A stretch of DNA of 64,000 nt from Streptomyces violens (GTDB lineage: Bacteria > Actinomycetota > Actinomycetes > Streptomycetales > Streptomycetaceae): NCBI RefSeq assembly GCF_000717745.1, contig NZ_JOBH01000009.1, positions 248,001 to 312,000 on the forward strand, in the 5' to 3' direction. A program made the translations under genes and the position numbers. The notes under the pieces were generated by a model, which was not told the origin of the DNA, did not search any database, and worked only from the letters and a program-made list of their open reading frames with translations. The first letter of the stretch is position 1; every line of letters begins with the position of its first letter. This document shows positions 50,441-59,713 of this stretch, one piece after another.

Positions 50441-51524
50441 TCGCCTCCGCCACCTCGGCCGTGCGGGCCGTCTCCTCGGCCGCGAAGCGTTCCGCGTCCA
50501 GCTTCTCGGCCAGCTCCTCGTCCTGGGCCATCAGCAGGTCCAGGTTGGAGTCGCCGAGGTCGAAGACGCCCATGTCGAGGTATGCCTGCTGGAGGCGTTT
50601 GCCCCAGAGGCCGATGTCCTTCACGCACGGGACGATGCGGCTGAAGAGCAGCTTGCGGAAGAGGTGCAGGAATTCGGACTGCTCGGTGAACTGGGCCGCC
50701 TCGGCCTTGGGTATGCCCCAGTTCTCCAGTACTTCGAGGCCGCGCAGCCGGTCGCGCATCAGGTAGCAGCCCTCGATGACGAACTCCTCGCGCTCGCGGA
50801 GCTCGGCCTCGGTGAGCTGCTTGTAGTAGTCGCGGAGGGCCATGCGGCCGAAGGCGACGTGGCGGGCCTCGTCCTGCATGACGTAGGCGAGTATCTGCTT
50901 GGGGAGCGGCTTGTTCGTGGTGTCGCGGATCATGCCGAAGGCGGCCAGGGCCAGGCCCTCGATGAGGACCTGCATGCCGAGGTAGGGCATGTCCCAGCGG
51001 GAGTCCTTGAGGGTGTCGTTCAGCAGCGACTGCAGGTTGTCGTTGATCGGGTAGAGCATCCCGATCTTCTCCTGGAGGAAGCGGCTGTAGATCTCGGCGT
51101 GCCGCGCCTCGTCCATGGTCTGGGTCGCGGAGTAGAACTTCGCGTCCAGGTCGGGGACGGATTCGACGATCCGCGCCGCGCAGACCATCGCGCCCTGCTC
51201 GCCGTGCAGGAACTGGCTGAACTGCCAGGAGGCGTAGTGCTGCCGCAGCTCCCCGCGCTCCTTCGCCGTCATCCGGTCCCAATATTTCGTGCCGTACAGG
51301 GACATGGCCTCATCGGGAGTGCCGAGCGGGTCGTGCGGGTCGACCTCCAGGTCCCAGTCGATGCGCAGATCGGCGTCCCACTGCTTGTCCTTGCCCTTCT
51401 TGTACAGGGCGAGGAGGCGGTCGCGGCCGTCGTCGTACTCCCAGGTGAAGCGGGCGGCACCGGTGGCCGGCACCTGCCACAGCGGGTCGCCGGGGTCGGT
51501 CGTGTAGAGCTCGCGGGTGGACAT
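50391..51524 (-). CDS. Ferritin-like di-iron protein
   Basis: A 377-residue helical protein (ATG 51524, GGAGGCTC upstream). Two DEARH motifs, TMDEARHAEIYSRF (about 150) and MQDEARHVAFGRMAL (about 235), together with upstream Glu residues (LHGEQGAMV, IEGLALAAFG) form a carboxylate-bridged di-iron site as in ribonucleotide-reductase R2-like oxidases. It is divergent from the AurF-like gene; the 170-bp gap likely holds both promoters. Substrate unknown; an oxidase working with the neighbour is plausible. Confidence 0.85.
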   Translation of the reverse strand: MSTRELYTTDPGDPLWQVPATGAARFTWEYDDGRDRLLALYKKGKDKQWDADLRIDWDLEVDPHDPLGTPDEAMSLYGTKYWDRMTAKERGELRQHYASWQFSQFLHGEQGAMVCAARIVESVPDLDAKFYSATQTMDEARHAEIYSRFLQEKIGMLYPINDNLQSLLNDTLKDSRWDMPYLGMQVLIEGLALAAFGMIRDTTNKPLPKQILAYVMQDEARHVAFGRMALRDYYKQLTEAELREREEFVIEGCYLMRDRLRGLEVLENWGIPKAEAAQFTEQSEFLHLFRKLLFSRIVPCVKDIGLWGKRLQQAYLDMGVFDLGDSNLDLLMAQDEELAEKLDAERFAAEETARTAEVAEAITRGGPSGPASGPRGG

Positions 51525-51694
51525 GGGGAGCCTCCTCGGATCACCGAATGCCGCAGCGCGTGCGGTAGTTGGCAGGCTCACACGCTCCTTACCGGAGGGT
51601 CAAGAAGTCGTGTGCGGGGGATTGACGCCCTTACTGACGCGCAGTCTCATAAGACGTGACCGCCGGTAACCCCACGAGCGAGGTAGCCACAGCC

Positions 51695-52639
51695 ATGACG
51701 ACAGCTCCTGACATCAGCACGGCGGACACCGAGGCACTGCGGGACGCACTCGGGCTGCTCAAGGACCGTGAGCAGGTTGCCGAGCGCCTGCTGGACTCCT
51801 CCGCCAAGCACTCCTTCGACCCGGACACCGAGCTGGACTGGGACGCGCCGATCGAGGACGGCAAGTGGTTCTGGCCGCCGGAGCTCGTCTCGCTCTACGA
51901 CACGCCCCTGTGGAAGAAGATGTCGGAGGAGCAGCGGATGGACCTCGCCCGGCACGAGGCGGCGTCGCTCGCCTCGCTGGGCATCTGGTTCGAGATCATC
52001 CTCATGCAGCTCCTCGTCCGGCACATCTACGACAAGTCCGTCACCAGCGCCCATGTTCGGTACGCACTGACCGAGATAGCGGACGAGTGCCGGCACTCCA
52101 AGATGTTCGCGCGGCTCATCCAGACGGGCGGCGCGCCCACGTACCCCGTCTCCCGCTTCAACCACAACCTCGCGCGCATCCTCAAGACCGTCTCCACCAC
52201 GCCCGGTTCCTTCGCCTGCACGCTGCTGGGCGAGGAGATCCTGGACTGGATGCAGCGGCTCACCTTCCCGGACGAGCGGGTACAGACCCTCGTACGCGGC
52301 GTCACCCGCATCCACGTAGTGGAGGAGGCCCGGCACGTCCGGTACGCCCGCGAGGAGCTGCGCCGCCAGATGGTCCGCGCGCCCCGCTGGGAGCAGGAGC
52401 TGACCCGGATCTCCTCCGGCGAGGCCGCCCGCGTCTTCTCCGTGGCCTTCGTCAACCCGCAGGTGTACACGAACGTCGGCCTGGACCGCCGGGAGGCCGT
52501 CGCGCAGGTGAAGGCCAGCGGCCACCGCCGCGAGGTCATGCAGACCGGCGCCAAGCGGCTCACCGACTTCCTGGACGAGATCGGTGTGATGCGCGGCGTG
52601 GGCCGCAAGCTCTGGAAGAGCTCCGGCCTGCTGGCGTGA
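51695..52639 (+). CDS. AurF-like di-iron oxygenase
   Basis: A 314-residue protein from ATG 51695 (GAGCGAGGTAG upstream); a GTG at 51656 has no ribosome site. Di-iron ligands are visible in YALTEIADECRHSKMFARL (about 120-138) and VVEEARHVRYAREEL (about 205-220), with earlier Glu in WFEIILMQL. This fits the AurF family, whose founding member oxidises aminobenzoate to nitrobenzoate; most homologues are uncharacterised. The pairing with a second di-iron gene is conserved in Streptomyces as I recall. Confidence 0.87.
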   Translation: MTTAPDISTADTEALRDALGLLKDREQVAERLLDSSAKHSFDPDTELDWDAPIEDGKWFWPPELVSLYDTPLWKKMSEEQRMDLARHEAASLASLGIWFEIILMQLLVRHIYDKSVTSAHVRYALTEIADECRHSKMFARLIQTGGAPTYPVSRFNHNLARILKTVSTTPGSFACTLLGEEILDWMQRLTFPDERVQTLVRGVTRIHVVEEARHVRYAREELRRQMVRAPRWEQELTRISSGEAARVFSVAFVNPQVYTNVGLDRREAVAQVKASGHRREVMQTGAKRLTDFLDEIGVMRGVGRKLWKSSGLLA

Positions 52640-52661
52640 GCCGGACGGCGGAACAGTGGTA

Positions 52662-52704
52662 CCGGGCGGCGGCGGTGACGGTCGTGGGACCGGCCGCCGC
52701 CCGG
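52662..52704. terminator. GC hairpin between convergent genes
   Basis: CCGGGCGGCGGC (52662-52673) pairs exactly with GCCGCCGCCCGG (52693-52704) around a 19-nt loop. It lies between the AurF-like gene end (52639) and the convergent hydrolase gene end (52734), the expected place for a bidirectional terminator. No T-run, as usual in Streptomyces. Confidence 0.7.
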
Positions 52705-52733
52705 CCCCGGCCCAGTCGCCACCCGGCCCCGGT

Positions 52734-54272
52734 TCAGCCGCGCAGATGCCCCAGTACGGAGCGCGCCGCGTGCTCCACGGCCCCGCGCGCCTCGTCGGTG
52801 TGGTCCCTGGTCTCGAACCCGTGGTGGCCCAGCGGGATGTCGACCACCTCGACCTCGGCGCCGCAGTCCGCTGCGGCCGTCAGGAACTCCTCGACCGTCG
52901 CCGCGATCTCCGGGCGCTCCAGCCCCACCCGGGTCAGCACGACCGGCAGCCGTCCCGCGCCGCGCACCGCCGCCACGGGACGGAACCGGGACTCGACCGG
53001 ACCCCAGATCGGCAGCGGCGCGAGAATCGGATAGCTGGCCGCCACGCAGCGCAGCCACGGCGGCGGCGCCGCGAGCCAGTCCGCCAGCAGCAGCCCGCCC
53101 GCGGAGAAGTGCCACAGCGCGATGCGGTCGCCATCGACCCTCGGATCGGCCCGTACGAGCTCGATCGCCTCGGCCAGGTCCTCGGCGGCAAGCGGGTAGT
53201 CGGTGAGGGCGTGCAGCCGGTGGTCGAGCGTGACGCCGATCGCGCCCAGGCCCGCCACGTACTGTCCGTAGCCCACGAAGGCCGGCCAGTCGCGCGGCGT
53301 CGGGTCGACGCCGGGCGGCACCGGGCCGCCGTGCACGAACACCACAGCGGGGCGCGGGCGGTCCACCTCGGCCGGGTCGGCGGGCAGGTCGTCCGGCAGG
53401 TGGAGATCGACCCGCCCGATGCGCTCACGGCGCCGCTCCGGTACGTCCAGGAGGAACGGCCGCAGATGGCCGGGCTGTTCGCGCACGGTCGCGGCCAGCC
53501 GGTACCCCTCACCCGCCGCGGCCTTCAGCAGTACCCCGGCCAGCTCGCCGGGCGCGGAGAGCATCGGCCAGTGCCCGGTGTCCAGTTCGAAGAAGGTCAC
53601 CCGGGGGTCGACGAGCGCCTGGAGGCGGGGGTCCCCCAGCCCGACCATCGCCTCGGCCATCGCGATGCTCGCCCCGTTGGCGGTGCAGAAGACACCGGTC
53701 GCCGGCAGCGCGGAGGCCGCTTCCGGGAGCCGGAGCGGCTGGGTGAGCGTGCCGCGCGGCTGCGGTGCGGCGAGGCGGGTCAGCCGCGCCAGATCGGCTT
53801 CGGAGAGACCGGCGGTGCTGCCCCAGCGCTGCCACTCGTCGGCCGCCGGCGGGTCGAGCCGCCAGTCGTCGGCCGCCCCGTCACCCCCGCCCCCGCCCAG
53901 CAGCCGGTCGCGGACCACCGGATCGGGCACCAACTGGAGCGCCGGATCGCCGTCCTGGGGCATCCCCGCGTCCAGGTACACGACCCGGGCGATCCGCTCC
54001 GGGCGCCGGCCCGCCGCGCCGAGCACCGGGTGGATGCCGTAGCAGTGCCCGACGAGCACCACCTCCGGCTCCGCCACCTGGTCCAGCAGCCGCACCAGAT
54101 CCTCGACATGGGTCTCCAGGTCCGTGCCGGGACCGGCCAGATGGCGACGGTCCCCCATGCCGGTGAGCGCCGCCAGGTACACCTCGGCACCCGACTCCCG
54201 CAGCCGGTCGGCCACCTCCCGCCACACCCAGTCGCCGGTATAGCTGCCCGACACCAGGACGAATGCCGTCAT
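52734..54272 (-). CDS. Fusion of two alpha/beta hydrolase domains, first with Cys nucleophile
   Basis: A 512-residue protein. Domain 1 (about 1-240) has the fold's AFVLVSGSYTGDWVWREVAD start, nucleophile elbow VLVGHCYGIHP with Cys instead of Ser (about 95), and catalytic His in ELDTGHWPML. Domain 2 (about 265-512) has VVFVHGGPVPPG (oxyanion loop), elbow WHFSAGGLLLADW with a normal Ser (about 390) and a C-terminal IPLGHHGFE His. Each would be a complete hydrolase. It is divergent from a MerR regulator 99 bp away, which may control it. Substrate unknown; the two domains may act in sequence. Confidence 0.85.
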   Translation of the reverse strand: MTAFVLVSGSYTGDWVWREVADRLRESGAEVYLAALTGMGDRRHLAGPGTDLETHVEDLVRLLDQVAEPEVVLVGHCYGIHPVLGAAGRRPERIARVVYLDAGMPQDGDPALQLVPDPVVRDRLLGGGGGDGAADDWRLDPPAADEWQRWGSTAGLSEADLARLTRLAAPQPRGTLTQPLRLPEAASALPATGVFCTANGASIAMAEAMVGLGDPRLQALVDPRVTFFELDTGHWPMLSAPGELAGVLLKAAAGEGYRLAATVREQPGHLRPFLLDVPERRRERIGRVDLHLPDDLPADPAEVDRPRPAVVFVHGGPVPPGVDPTPRDWPAFVGYGQYVAGLGAIGVTLDHRLHALTDYPLAAEDLAEAIELVRADPRVDGDRIALWHFSAGGLLLADWLAAPPPWLRCVAASYPILAPLPIWGPVESRFRPVAAVRGAGRLPVVLTRVGLERPEIAATVEEFLTAAADCGAEVEVVDIPLGHHGFETRDHTDEARGAVEHAARSVLGHLRG

Positions 54273-54370
54273 GAATCTCTCCTCGCGCGCGTCGGTCCCC
54301 CGCGCCCGGCCCCATCGGCCGGCCGCGCTCGCCGGTACCGTAGGAGCTCCCCCTGAGGGAGGTTCAAGCA

Positions 54371-55318
54371 GTGCTGTCCGACGGCATGTGGAGCATCGGC
54401 GAGCTGGCCGAACAGGCAGGCGTCACCGTCAAGACCGTCCGCTTCTACTCGGACCGCGGCCTGCTGCCCGAGACGGCGCGCAGCGCCGGGGGCCACCGCC
54501 GGTACGGTCCCGAGGCGCTCGACCGGCTCCGCCTGATCCGCTCGCTGCGCACCCTGGACCTGCCGGTCCCGGACGTGGGGCGGGTGCTGGAACGGGAGGA
54601 CGCGCTGGGCGACGTACTGGAGGACGTCGTCGCCGGGCAGTTGCGGGAGCTCGGCCCGCGGCTGGCCGCCCTGCGCTGGCGGGAGGCCGCCCTCCACCTC
54701 CTCCGGGACTGCGCCCCCGAAGAACGCCCCGAGCGGCTGCGCCTCCTCGGCTCCGTGACCGCCCCGCCGAGCACGGCGGCTCCGGCCCGCTTCTGGCGGT
54801 CCTGGCTGCCCGCACGGGTCCCGGCCCGGCTGGCCTCCGCGATCGTCGACACGTCGATTCCGCAGCCGCCCGCGGACCCGACGCCCGCCCAGGTACTGGC
54901 CTTCGCCCGGCTGCACGCTCTCCTCGCGGGCATCCCCCATCCCGGCGCCGACTACTGCCAGCCCGCGCATCACCGGCCGGAGCTGGGCTACGACCTGGGC
55001 ATTCTCTACGACGGCCTCACCGAGGCCGCCGCACTCGCCGCACCGGCGCTGCGGGCACGGCGGTCACCGCACGAAGGCGAGGCGCTCGACTGCTTCGTCG
55101 CCGCCCACGCCCGCGCCAGAGGTCTGCGCGACACCCCGGACTTCCGCCACCGGCTCAGCCACCAGCTCGCCGGCGACCCGTACATCGGGCGCTACTGGGA
55201 GCTGCACGCCGAGCTGTCCGGCCACGAACCGACCCTCGGCGCCGTCCACGACTGGCTCCGCGCTGCCCTGGACTCCCAGGCGGCCCGGACCGAAGGGCAG
55301 TTACGCTGCTGTCCATGA
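54371..55318 (+). CDS. MerR family regulator
   Basis: A 315-residue protein with an N-terminal MerR winged helix (WSIGELAEQAGVTVKTVRFYSDRGL, split; YSDRGLLPETARSAGGHRRY) and a coiled-coil dimerisation helix near 85-110. The C-terminal 190 residues are a helical domain with FARLHALLAGIPHPG and CFVAAHARARGLRDTPDF, a ligand domain of unknown specificity. GTG 54371 follows GAGGGAGG; ATG 54386 is possible. Coupled to the TetR gene by ATGA and divergent from the hydrolase. Confidence 0.88.
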   Translation: MLSDGMWSIGELAEQAGVTVKTVRFYSDRGLLPETARSAGGHRRYGPEALDRLRLIRSLRTLDLPVPDVGRVLEREDALGDVLEDVVAGQLRELGPRLAALRWREAALHLLRDCAPEERPERLRLLGSVTAPPSTAAPARFWRSWLPARVPARLASAIVDTSIPQPPADPTPAQVLAFARLHALLAGIPHPGADYCQPAHHRPELGYDLGILYDGLTEAAALAAPALRARRSPHEGEALDCFVAAHARARGLRDTPDFRHRLSHQLAGDPYIGRYWELHAELSGHEPTLGAVHDWLRAALDSQAARTEGQLRCCP

Positions 55319-56055
55319 ACGGCAGCGGCACCGCACCAGCAGTACCCCGCCCCGCGTACCGGCGGCTGAGCGTGGCGGAGCGGCGCGCCCAGCTGCTGGC
55401 GGCGGCCCTCGGCCTCTTCGCCCAACGGGCGCCGGAGGACGTGTCGTTGGACGATGTGGCGCACGCGGCCCAGGTCTCCCGGCCGCTGGTCTACCGGTAC
55501 TTCCCCGGCGGCAAGCAGCAGTTGTACGAGGCGGCCCTGCGCAGTGCCGCCGACAACCTCGAAGGCTGCTTCGCCGAGGCCGAGACCGGCCCGCTCACGC
55601 TGCGGCTGGCCCGCGCGCTGGACCGCTACCTCGCCTTCGTCGACCAGCACGACACCGGGTTCAGCGCGCTGCTGCAGGGCGGCAGCGTCGTGGAGACGGT
55701 CCGCACGAACGCCATCGTCGACGAGGTGCGGCGCACCGCCGCCGAGCAGATCCTGCACCACCTGGGCGCCCCGGAGCCGGGCCCGCGGCTGCGGATGATG
55801 GTCCGTACGTGGATCACCGCCGTCGAGGCGGCCTCGCTGATCTGGGTCGACGAGGAGAAGCAGGTACCGCTGGACGAGCTGCGCGACTGGCTCGTGGACC
55901 ACTTCGTCGCGCTGTTCGTGGCGACCTCGGCGACGGACGAGGAGACCGCGCGGGCCGCGGCCGCCGCGCTGGCCACGGAGACCGCCGACGGGCCGGTCGG
56001 CCTCCTCGCGCGGCGGCTGGCCCCAGCCCTCTCGGACGCCGCCCACCTGCTCTGA
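55315..56055 (+). CDS. TetR family regulator
   Basis: A 246-residue protein. Residues 22-68 are the TetR HTH (RRAQLLAAALGLFAQRAPED, then DDVAHAAQVSRPLVYRYFPG). The remainder is the helical ligand-binding and dimer domain (RYLAFVDQHDTGFSALLQGG, MVRTWITAVEAASLIWVDEE). It overlaps the MerR stop (ATGA), giving an unusual MerR-TetR operon. Both may regulate the divergent hydrolase, but no operator was identified by eye. Confidence 0.9.
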   Translation: MNGSGTAPAVPRPAYRRLSVAERRAQLLAAALGLFAQRAPEDVSLDDVAHAAQVSRPLVYRYFPGGKQQLYEAALRSAADNLEGCFAEAETGPLTLRLARALDRYLAFVDQHDTGFSALLQGGSVVETVRTNAIVDEVRRTAAEQILHHLGAPEPGPRLRMMVRTWITAVEAASLIWVDEEKQVPLDELRDWLVDHFVALFVATSATDEETARAAAAALATETADGPVGLLARRLAPALSDAAHLL

Positions 56056-56090
56056 TCCCGCCCCGCCGGCCGTGATGTGACACTGGCCGC

Positions 56091-56357
56091 GTGAGAAGCG
56101 AGAACACGCCCTTCGTCGGCGGCCCGCTGGACGGGCGGGTGCTCCCCGTCCTGGTCGGCGCGACCGGCCGGCCGCCCGCCCGGTACGAGATCCCCGTCCC
56201 CGGGGAGGCCGGCGCGCCGGAGACGGTGCACGTCTACCGGCGCGAGCCCGGCCCGGCCGGCCGGCTGGGACTGCCGCGCGGCTGGGTGTACGCCTACGAC
56301 GCGGATGCCGAACCCGGCGCGGGACGGCCCAAGTGGCCGTGGAAGCGCGCACATTGA
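56091..56357 (+). CDS. Small hypothetical protein (88 aa)
   Basis: GTG 56091 starts a protein with [20 protein letters not shown] and [20 protein letters not shown], then [12 protein letters not shown]. The GGPLDG opening is common to short Streptomyces proteins of unknown function. Soluble, no Cys. 35 bp after the TetR gene and possibly in the same transcript. Confidence 0.7.
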   Translation: MRSENTPFVGGPLDGRVLPVLVGATGRPPARYEIPVPGEAGAPETVHVYRREPGPAGRLGLPRGWVYAYDADAEPGAGRPKWPWKRAH

Positions 56358-56526
56358 GGGAACTCCTCTCCTCCGCCGGGCGTTCTTCCGGTACTCGACG
56401 GCCTGTGTGTCGGCCGCCGATCGGGTGATGCCCGTCCCCCGGTTCGCCCGCTCCCCCGGCGGGAAGGCGTGGCCCGTGAAACCATCCGAACCAGTCGGAT
56501 GGTCGGACCAGAGCGGAGGTGGCGCG

Positions 56527-57678
56527 GTGCGGGGACGGTTCCGGCGATCGGTGGGGACGGTGGCGATGCTGGGCGCCGCCGCCGTGGCGCTGCCCGCGAC
56601 GCCTGTGTACGCGATGGCCGGGCCCGCCGCGCCGCCCGACATCCCCGTGAGCGAGCTGCTGACGCGGCTGCAGAAGCTCTACCAGCAGACGGAGGCGGCC
56701 ACCGAGGCGTACAACGCCACGGAGGAGGACCTCGAGGCGCAGGCCAGGCTGTCCAAGAAGCTGGACGGACGGCTGCGGGCCGCCCGCTCCGACCTGGCGC
56801 AGGGGCGCGCGGACGCCGGCCGGCTGGCCCGCGAGCAGTACACGGGCTCCGGGCCCGGCGGCCTCTCGCCGTACGTGCAGTTCCTGCTCTCCAAGGACCC
56901 CGAGCAGGCCCTGGACCGCGGCCATCTGCTCAAGGAGGCGGCCGGTCACCAGGCGGACACGGTCACCCGGCTCGCCGGCAGCGCCGAGAAGGCGGACAAG
57001 CTGGCGACCGAGGCGAAGAAGGCGCTGGACAAGAAGAAGTCCCTGGCCGACCGGCGGAAGAAGCAGAAGGCGAACGTCGAGGAGCGGCTGCGGGAGGTCG
57101 AGGCGATGCTCTCCTCGCTCTCGCCGGAGCAGCTGGCGGAGCTGAGCCGGCTGGAGCGGGCCGGCATGGAGAAGTCGCAGCAGGCGTTCCTCGGCTCCGG
57201 CCGGCTCGGCGGCCCGCAGGCCCCGTCCAAGGACGGCCGGCGGGCGATGGCGTACGCGCTGACGCAGGTCGGCAAGCCGTATGTGTGGGGCGCCGAGGGC
57301 CCGGACTCCTTCGACTGCTCGGGGCTCACCTCACAGGCGTGGGCCCACGCCGGAAAGCCGATCCCGCGGACGAGCCAGGAGCAGTGGAAGCAGCTGCCGC
57401 GCGTCAGCCTGCGCGAGCTCCGCCCGGGCGACCTGGTGATCTACTTCCCGGGCGCGACGCATGTGGCGATGTACCTCGGGGACGGCATGGTCGTACAGGC
57501 CCCGCGCCCCGGCGCCAAGGTCAAGATCTCCCCGATCGCCGCCAACCCGCTGCTGGGCGCCGTCCGCCCGGACGAGGGCGCCGCCGGCCTGAAGAACTAC
57601 ACCCCGCCGGAGCTGCCGGAGGGCGCCACGGACGGGGACGACACGGGATACGGCGACGCGTCGGCGCCCGGGAACTAA
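56527..57678 (+). CDS. Secreted NlpC/P60 peptidoglycan hydrolase with coiled coil
   Basis: A 383-residue protein. GTG 56527 is chosen because GGAGG lies 8 nt upstream and a normal signal peptide follows (RGRFRRS, then hydrophobic core, cleavage near VYAMA at about 30); GTG 56476 would add 17 residues. Residues 40-215 are a long coiled coil (LYQQTEAATEAYNATEEDLE; KADKLATEAKKALDKKKSLA). Residues 245-360 form NlpC/P60 with nucleophile Cys in SFDCSGLTSQA (about 263) and His in GATHVAMYLG (about 310). RipA-like cell-wall endopeptidases have this layout; the coiled coil controls access. Confidence 0.92.
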   Translation: MRGRFRRSVGTVAMLGAAAVALPATPVYAMAGPAAPPDIPVSELLTRLQKLYQQTEAATEAYNATEEDLEAQARLSKKLDGRLRAARSDLAQGRADAGRLAREQYTGSGPGGLSPYVQFLLSKDPEQALDRGHLLKEAAGHQADTVTRLAGSAEKADKLATEAKKALDKKKSLADRRKKQKANVEERLREVEAMLSSLSPEQLAELSRLERAGMEKSQQAFLGSGRLGGPQAPSKDGRRAMAYALTQVGKPYVWGAEGPDSFDCSGLTSQAWAHAGKPIPRTSQEQWKQLPRVSLRELRPGDLVIYFPGATHVAMYLGDGMVVQAPRPGAKVKISPIAANPLLGAVRPDEGAAGLKNYTPPELPEGATDGDDTGYGDASAPGN

Positions 57679-57707
57679 AGCCCGCGGAACAACAGACCCG
57701 CGCACGG

Positions 57708-57744
57708 CGGCGGGGCGGCTCCCCCCGAGGGAACCGCCCCGCCG
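57708..57744. terminator. GC hairpin between convergent genes
   Basis: CGGCGGGGCGG (57708-57718) pairs with CCGCCCCGCCG (57734-57744); CCC/GGG inside the loop extend the structure. It lies 30 bp after the NlpC/P60 stop and 36 bp before the end of the convergent monooxygenase gene, so it likely terminates both. Confidence 0.75.
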
Positions 57745-57779
57745 TACCGTGCGGACGTACGCCGTGCGGACGCGCGCCG

Positions 57780-59033
57780 TCAGGCCGTCAGCGACGCCAG
57801 GTACGCGTTCGTCTTCTCCGGCTCGTAGAAGAAGTTCTCGAAGTCGGACGGATCGTTGAAGCCATTGGCGAAACGATCGGCCGCGGGCTGGAGCTGGCCG
57901 GCCGCGCCGATCAGGTTCAGCACGTGCTCCGGCGGCGGCGCCAGCATCGCGTTCGTCCACTTGGTGACGTGCTGGGCGGTGGCCCAGTAGCGGTCGAAGG
58001 TGTCCTGCATCCAGTCCGCGTCGAACGGCTTGTCACCGTGCTCGAGGATCGAGTCCAGGTACGCCTTGGCGCACTTGGAGGCGGAGTTCGAGCCCTGGCC
58101 GGTGATCGGGTCGTTGGCCACGACGACGTCGGCGACGCCGAGCACCAGGCCGCCCGAGGGCAGCTTGCCGATGGGGTTGCGCACGGTCGGCGCGTACCGG
58201 CCGGCCAGCGTGCCGTTGGCGTCGGTCAGCTCGACGTTGGTGCAGCGCGCGTACTCCCAGGGCAGGAACTTCTCCAGCAGCTCCAGCGTCAGCGCCAGGT
58301 GCTCGTTGGGGTCCTTGACGCCCTGGAAGGCGTCCAGCGGACCGCCGGGGATGCCCTCCCAGAAGAGGATGTCGGCGCGGCCCGAGTTGGTGTAGGTCGG
58401 CATGACAAAGAGCTCGCCGACGCCGGGGACCAGGTTGCAGCGGACGGCGTCGAACTCGGGGTGCTCGGGGCGGGGGCCCATGCCGTGCACGTACGCGACG
58501 GCCAGCGCGCGCTGCGGGGTGTCGTACGGGGAACGCGTGGCGTCCCGGCCGAACATGGACACCAGCTCGCCCTTGCCCGCCGAGACCAGCGTCAGGTCGT
58601 AGCGGGAGGCGAAGAAGTCGAGGTCGGAGACAGCGGCACCGTGGATCACGAGCTGGCCGCCGCGCTGCGCGAAGGTCTCCATCCAGCCGGCCATCTTCAC
58701 GCGCTGGTCGACGGACTGGGCGTAGCCGTCCAGCTTGCCGACCCAGTCGATGGCGCGCTGGGAACCCTCGGGCGACTCGAAGCTGCCCGGGGCCGCCACG
58801 GAGACGCCCAGGCCCTCGATGCGCGGCGCCTGGCTCTCCCAGAAGTTGATCTGGAGGTCGCGCTCGTACTGGAGGGCGGTGTGGAACATGCACTGCGTCG
58901 ACATGACCCGGCCGGAACGGATCTCGTCGGCGGTGCGGTTGGACATGAGGGTGACCTCATAGCCCTGGGACTGGAGACCCAGAGCCAACTGGAGACCGGA
59001 CTGGCCGGCTCCGATGATGAGTATCTTCCGCAT
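57780..59033 (-). CDS. Styrene/indole monooxygenase-like FAD enzyme
   Basis: A 417-residue flavoprotein. The N-terminal dinucleotide fold is KILIIGAGQSGLQLALGL (GxGxxG, residues 3-20); the FAD pyrophosphate-binding region near the end includes PITGQGSNSASKCAKAY. The rest matches StyA/IndA-type epoxidases that use FADH2 supplied by a separate reductase (StyB), which is not encoded here. It follows the four conservon genes by 41 bp on the same strand, so it may be the output enzyme of that signalling system, analogous to the P450s associated with some other conservons. Confidence 0.87.
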   Translation of the reverse strand: MRKILIIGAGQSGLQLALGLQSQGYEVTLMSNRTADEIRSGRVMSTQCMFHTALQYERDLQINFWESQAPRIEGLGVSVAAPGSFESPEGSQRAIDWVGKLDGYAQSVDQRVKMAGWMETFAQRGGQLVIHGAAVSDLDFFASRYDLTLVSAGKGELVSMFGRDATRSPYDTPQRALAVAYVHGMGPRPEHPEFDAVRCNLVPGVGELFVMPTYTNSGRADILFWEGIPGGPLDAFQGVKDPNEHLALTLELLEKFLPWEYARCTNVELTDANGTLAGRYAPTVRNPIGKLPSGGLVLGVADVVVANDPITGQGSNSASKCAKAYLDSILEHGDKPFDADWMQDTFDRYWATAQHVTKWTNAMLAPPPEHVLNLIGAAGQLQPAADRFANGFNDPSDFENFFYEPEKTNAYLASLTA

Positions 59034-59074
59034 GGTGGTGCTCTTCTCTGCTGGGGTCCGCGAGCGGTGCGGAC

Positions 59075-59713
59075 CTATTCGGGGGTCATCTCCAGGGCGT
59101 GCCCGACAAGGGTGAGCAAGGACTCCACGACCGTGATCCGCTTGCGCGCGTCCATGATCACCACGGGTACGCCATGCGGTACGGAAAGGGCCTCTCGCAC
59201 ATCCTCGGCCGCGTATTCGGCGGTCCCCTCGAAGTGGTTGACGGCGACGACGTACGGAAGACCGCAGCTCTCGAAGTAGTCGAGAGCGGGGAAGCAGTCC
59301 TCGAGACGCCGCGTGTCCGCCATCACTATCGCGCCGATGGCACCCCGGACCAGGTCGTCCCACATGAACCAGAACCGCTGCTGACCCGGCGTACCGAAGA
59401 GGTACAGGACCAGGTCCTGGTCGAGCGTGATGCGGCCGAAGTCCATCGCGACCGTGGTCGTGGTCTTCTCCGGGGTGGCCGTCAGGTCGTCGGTGTCCTC
59501 GCTGGCCTGCGTCATCACCGCTTCGGTCTGCAGCGGCGTGATCTCGGAGACCGACCCGACGAAGGTCGTCTTGCCGACGCCGAACCCGCCCGCCACCACG
59601 ATCTTGGTGGCGATGGGGGCCTGCGTACGGTCCGTCTGCCAGCTCTGCAGCCCTTCGTCGGCGGCAGGCGTCCCGGCGCTCGCCGTCATCGTCTCAGAGC
59701 CTGCGAAGTCCAC
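59075..59713 (-). CDS. cvnD: Conservon GTPase (CvnD-like)
   Basis: A 212-residue small Ras-like GTPase. Walker A is AGGFGVGKTTFVG (about 34-46), the G2/switch region contains TTVAMDFGRITLD, G3 is LFGTPGQQRFWFMWDD and G4-like NHFEG is near 155. GTG 59713 overlaps the DUF742 gene by 20 bp; the encoded VDFAGSE start is typical of the family, with ATG 59689 as alternative. Conservon proteins act together at the membrane like a eukaryotic receptor-G protein module. Confidence 0.93.
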   Translation of the reverse strand: MDFAGSETMTASAGTPAADEGLQSWQTDRTQAPIATKIVVAGGFGVGKTTFVGSVSEITPLQTEAVMTQASEDTDDLTATPEKTTTTVAMDFGRITLDQDLVLYLFGTPGQQRFWFMWDDLVRGAIGAIVMADTRRLEDCFPALDYFESCGLPYVVAVNHFEGTAEYAAEDVREALSVPHGVPVVIMDARKRITVVESLLTLVGHALEMTPE

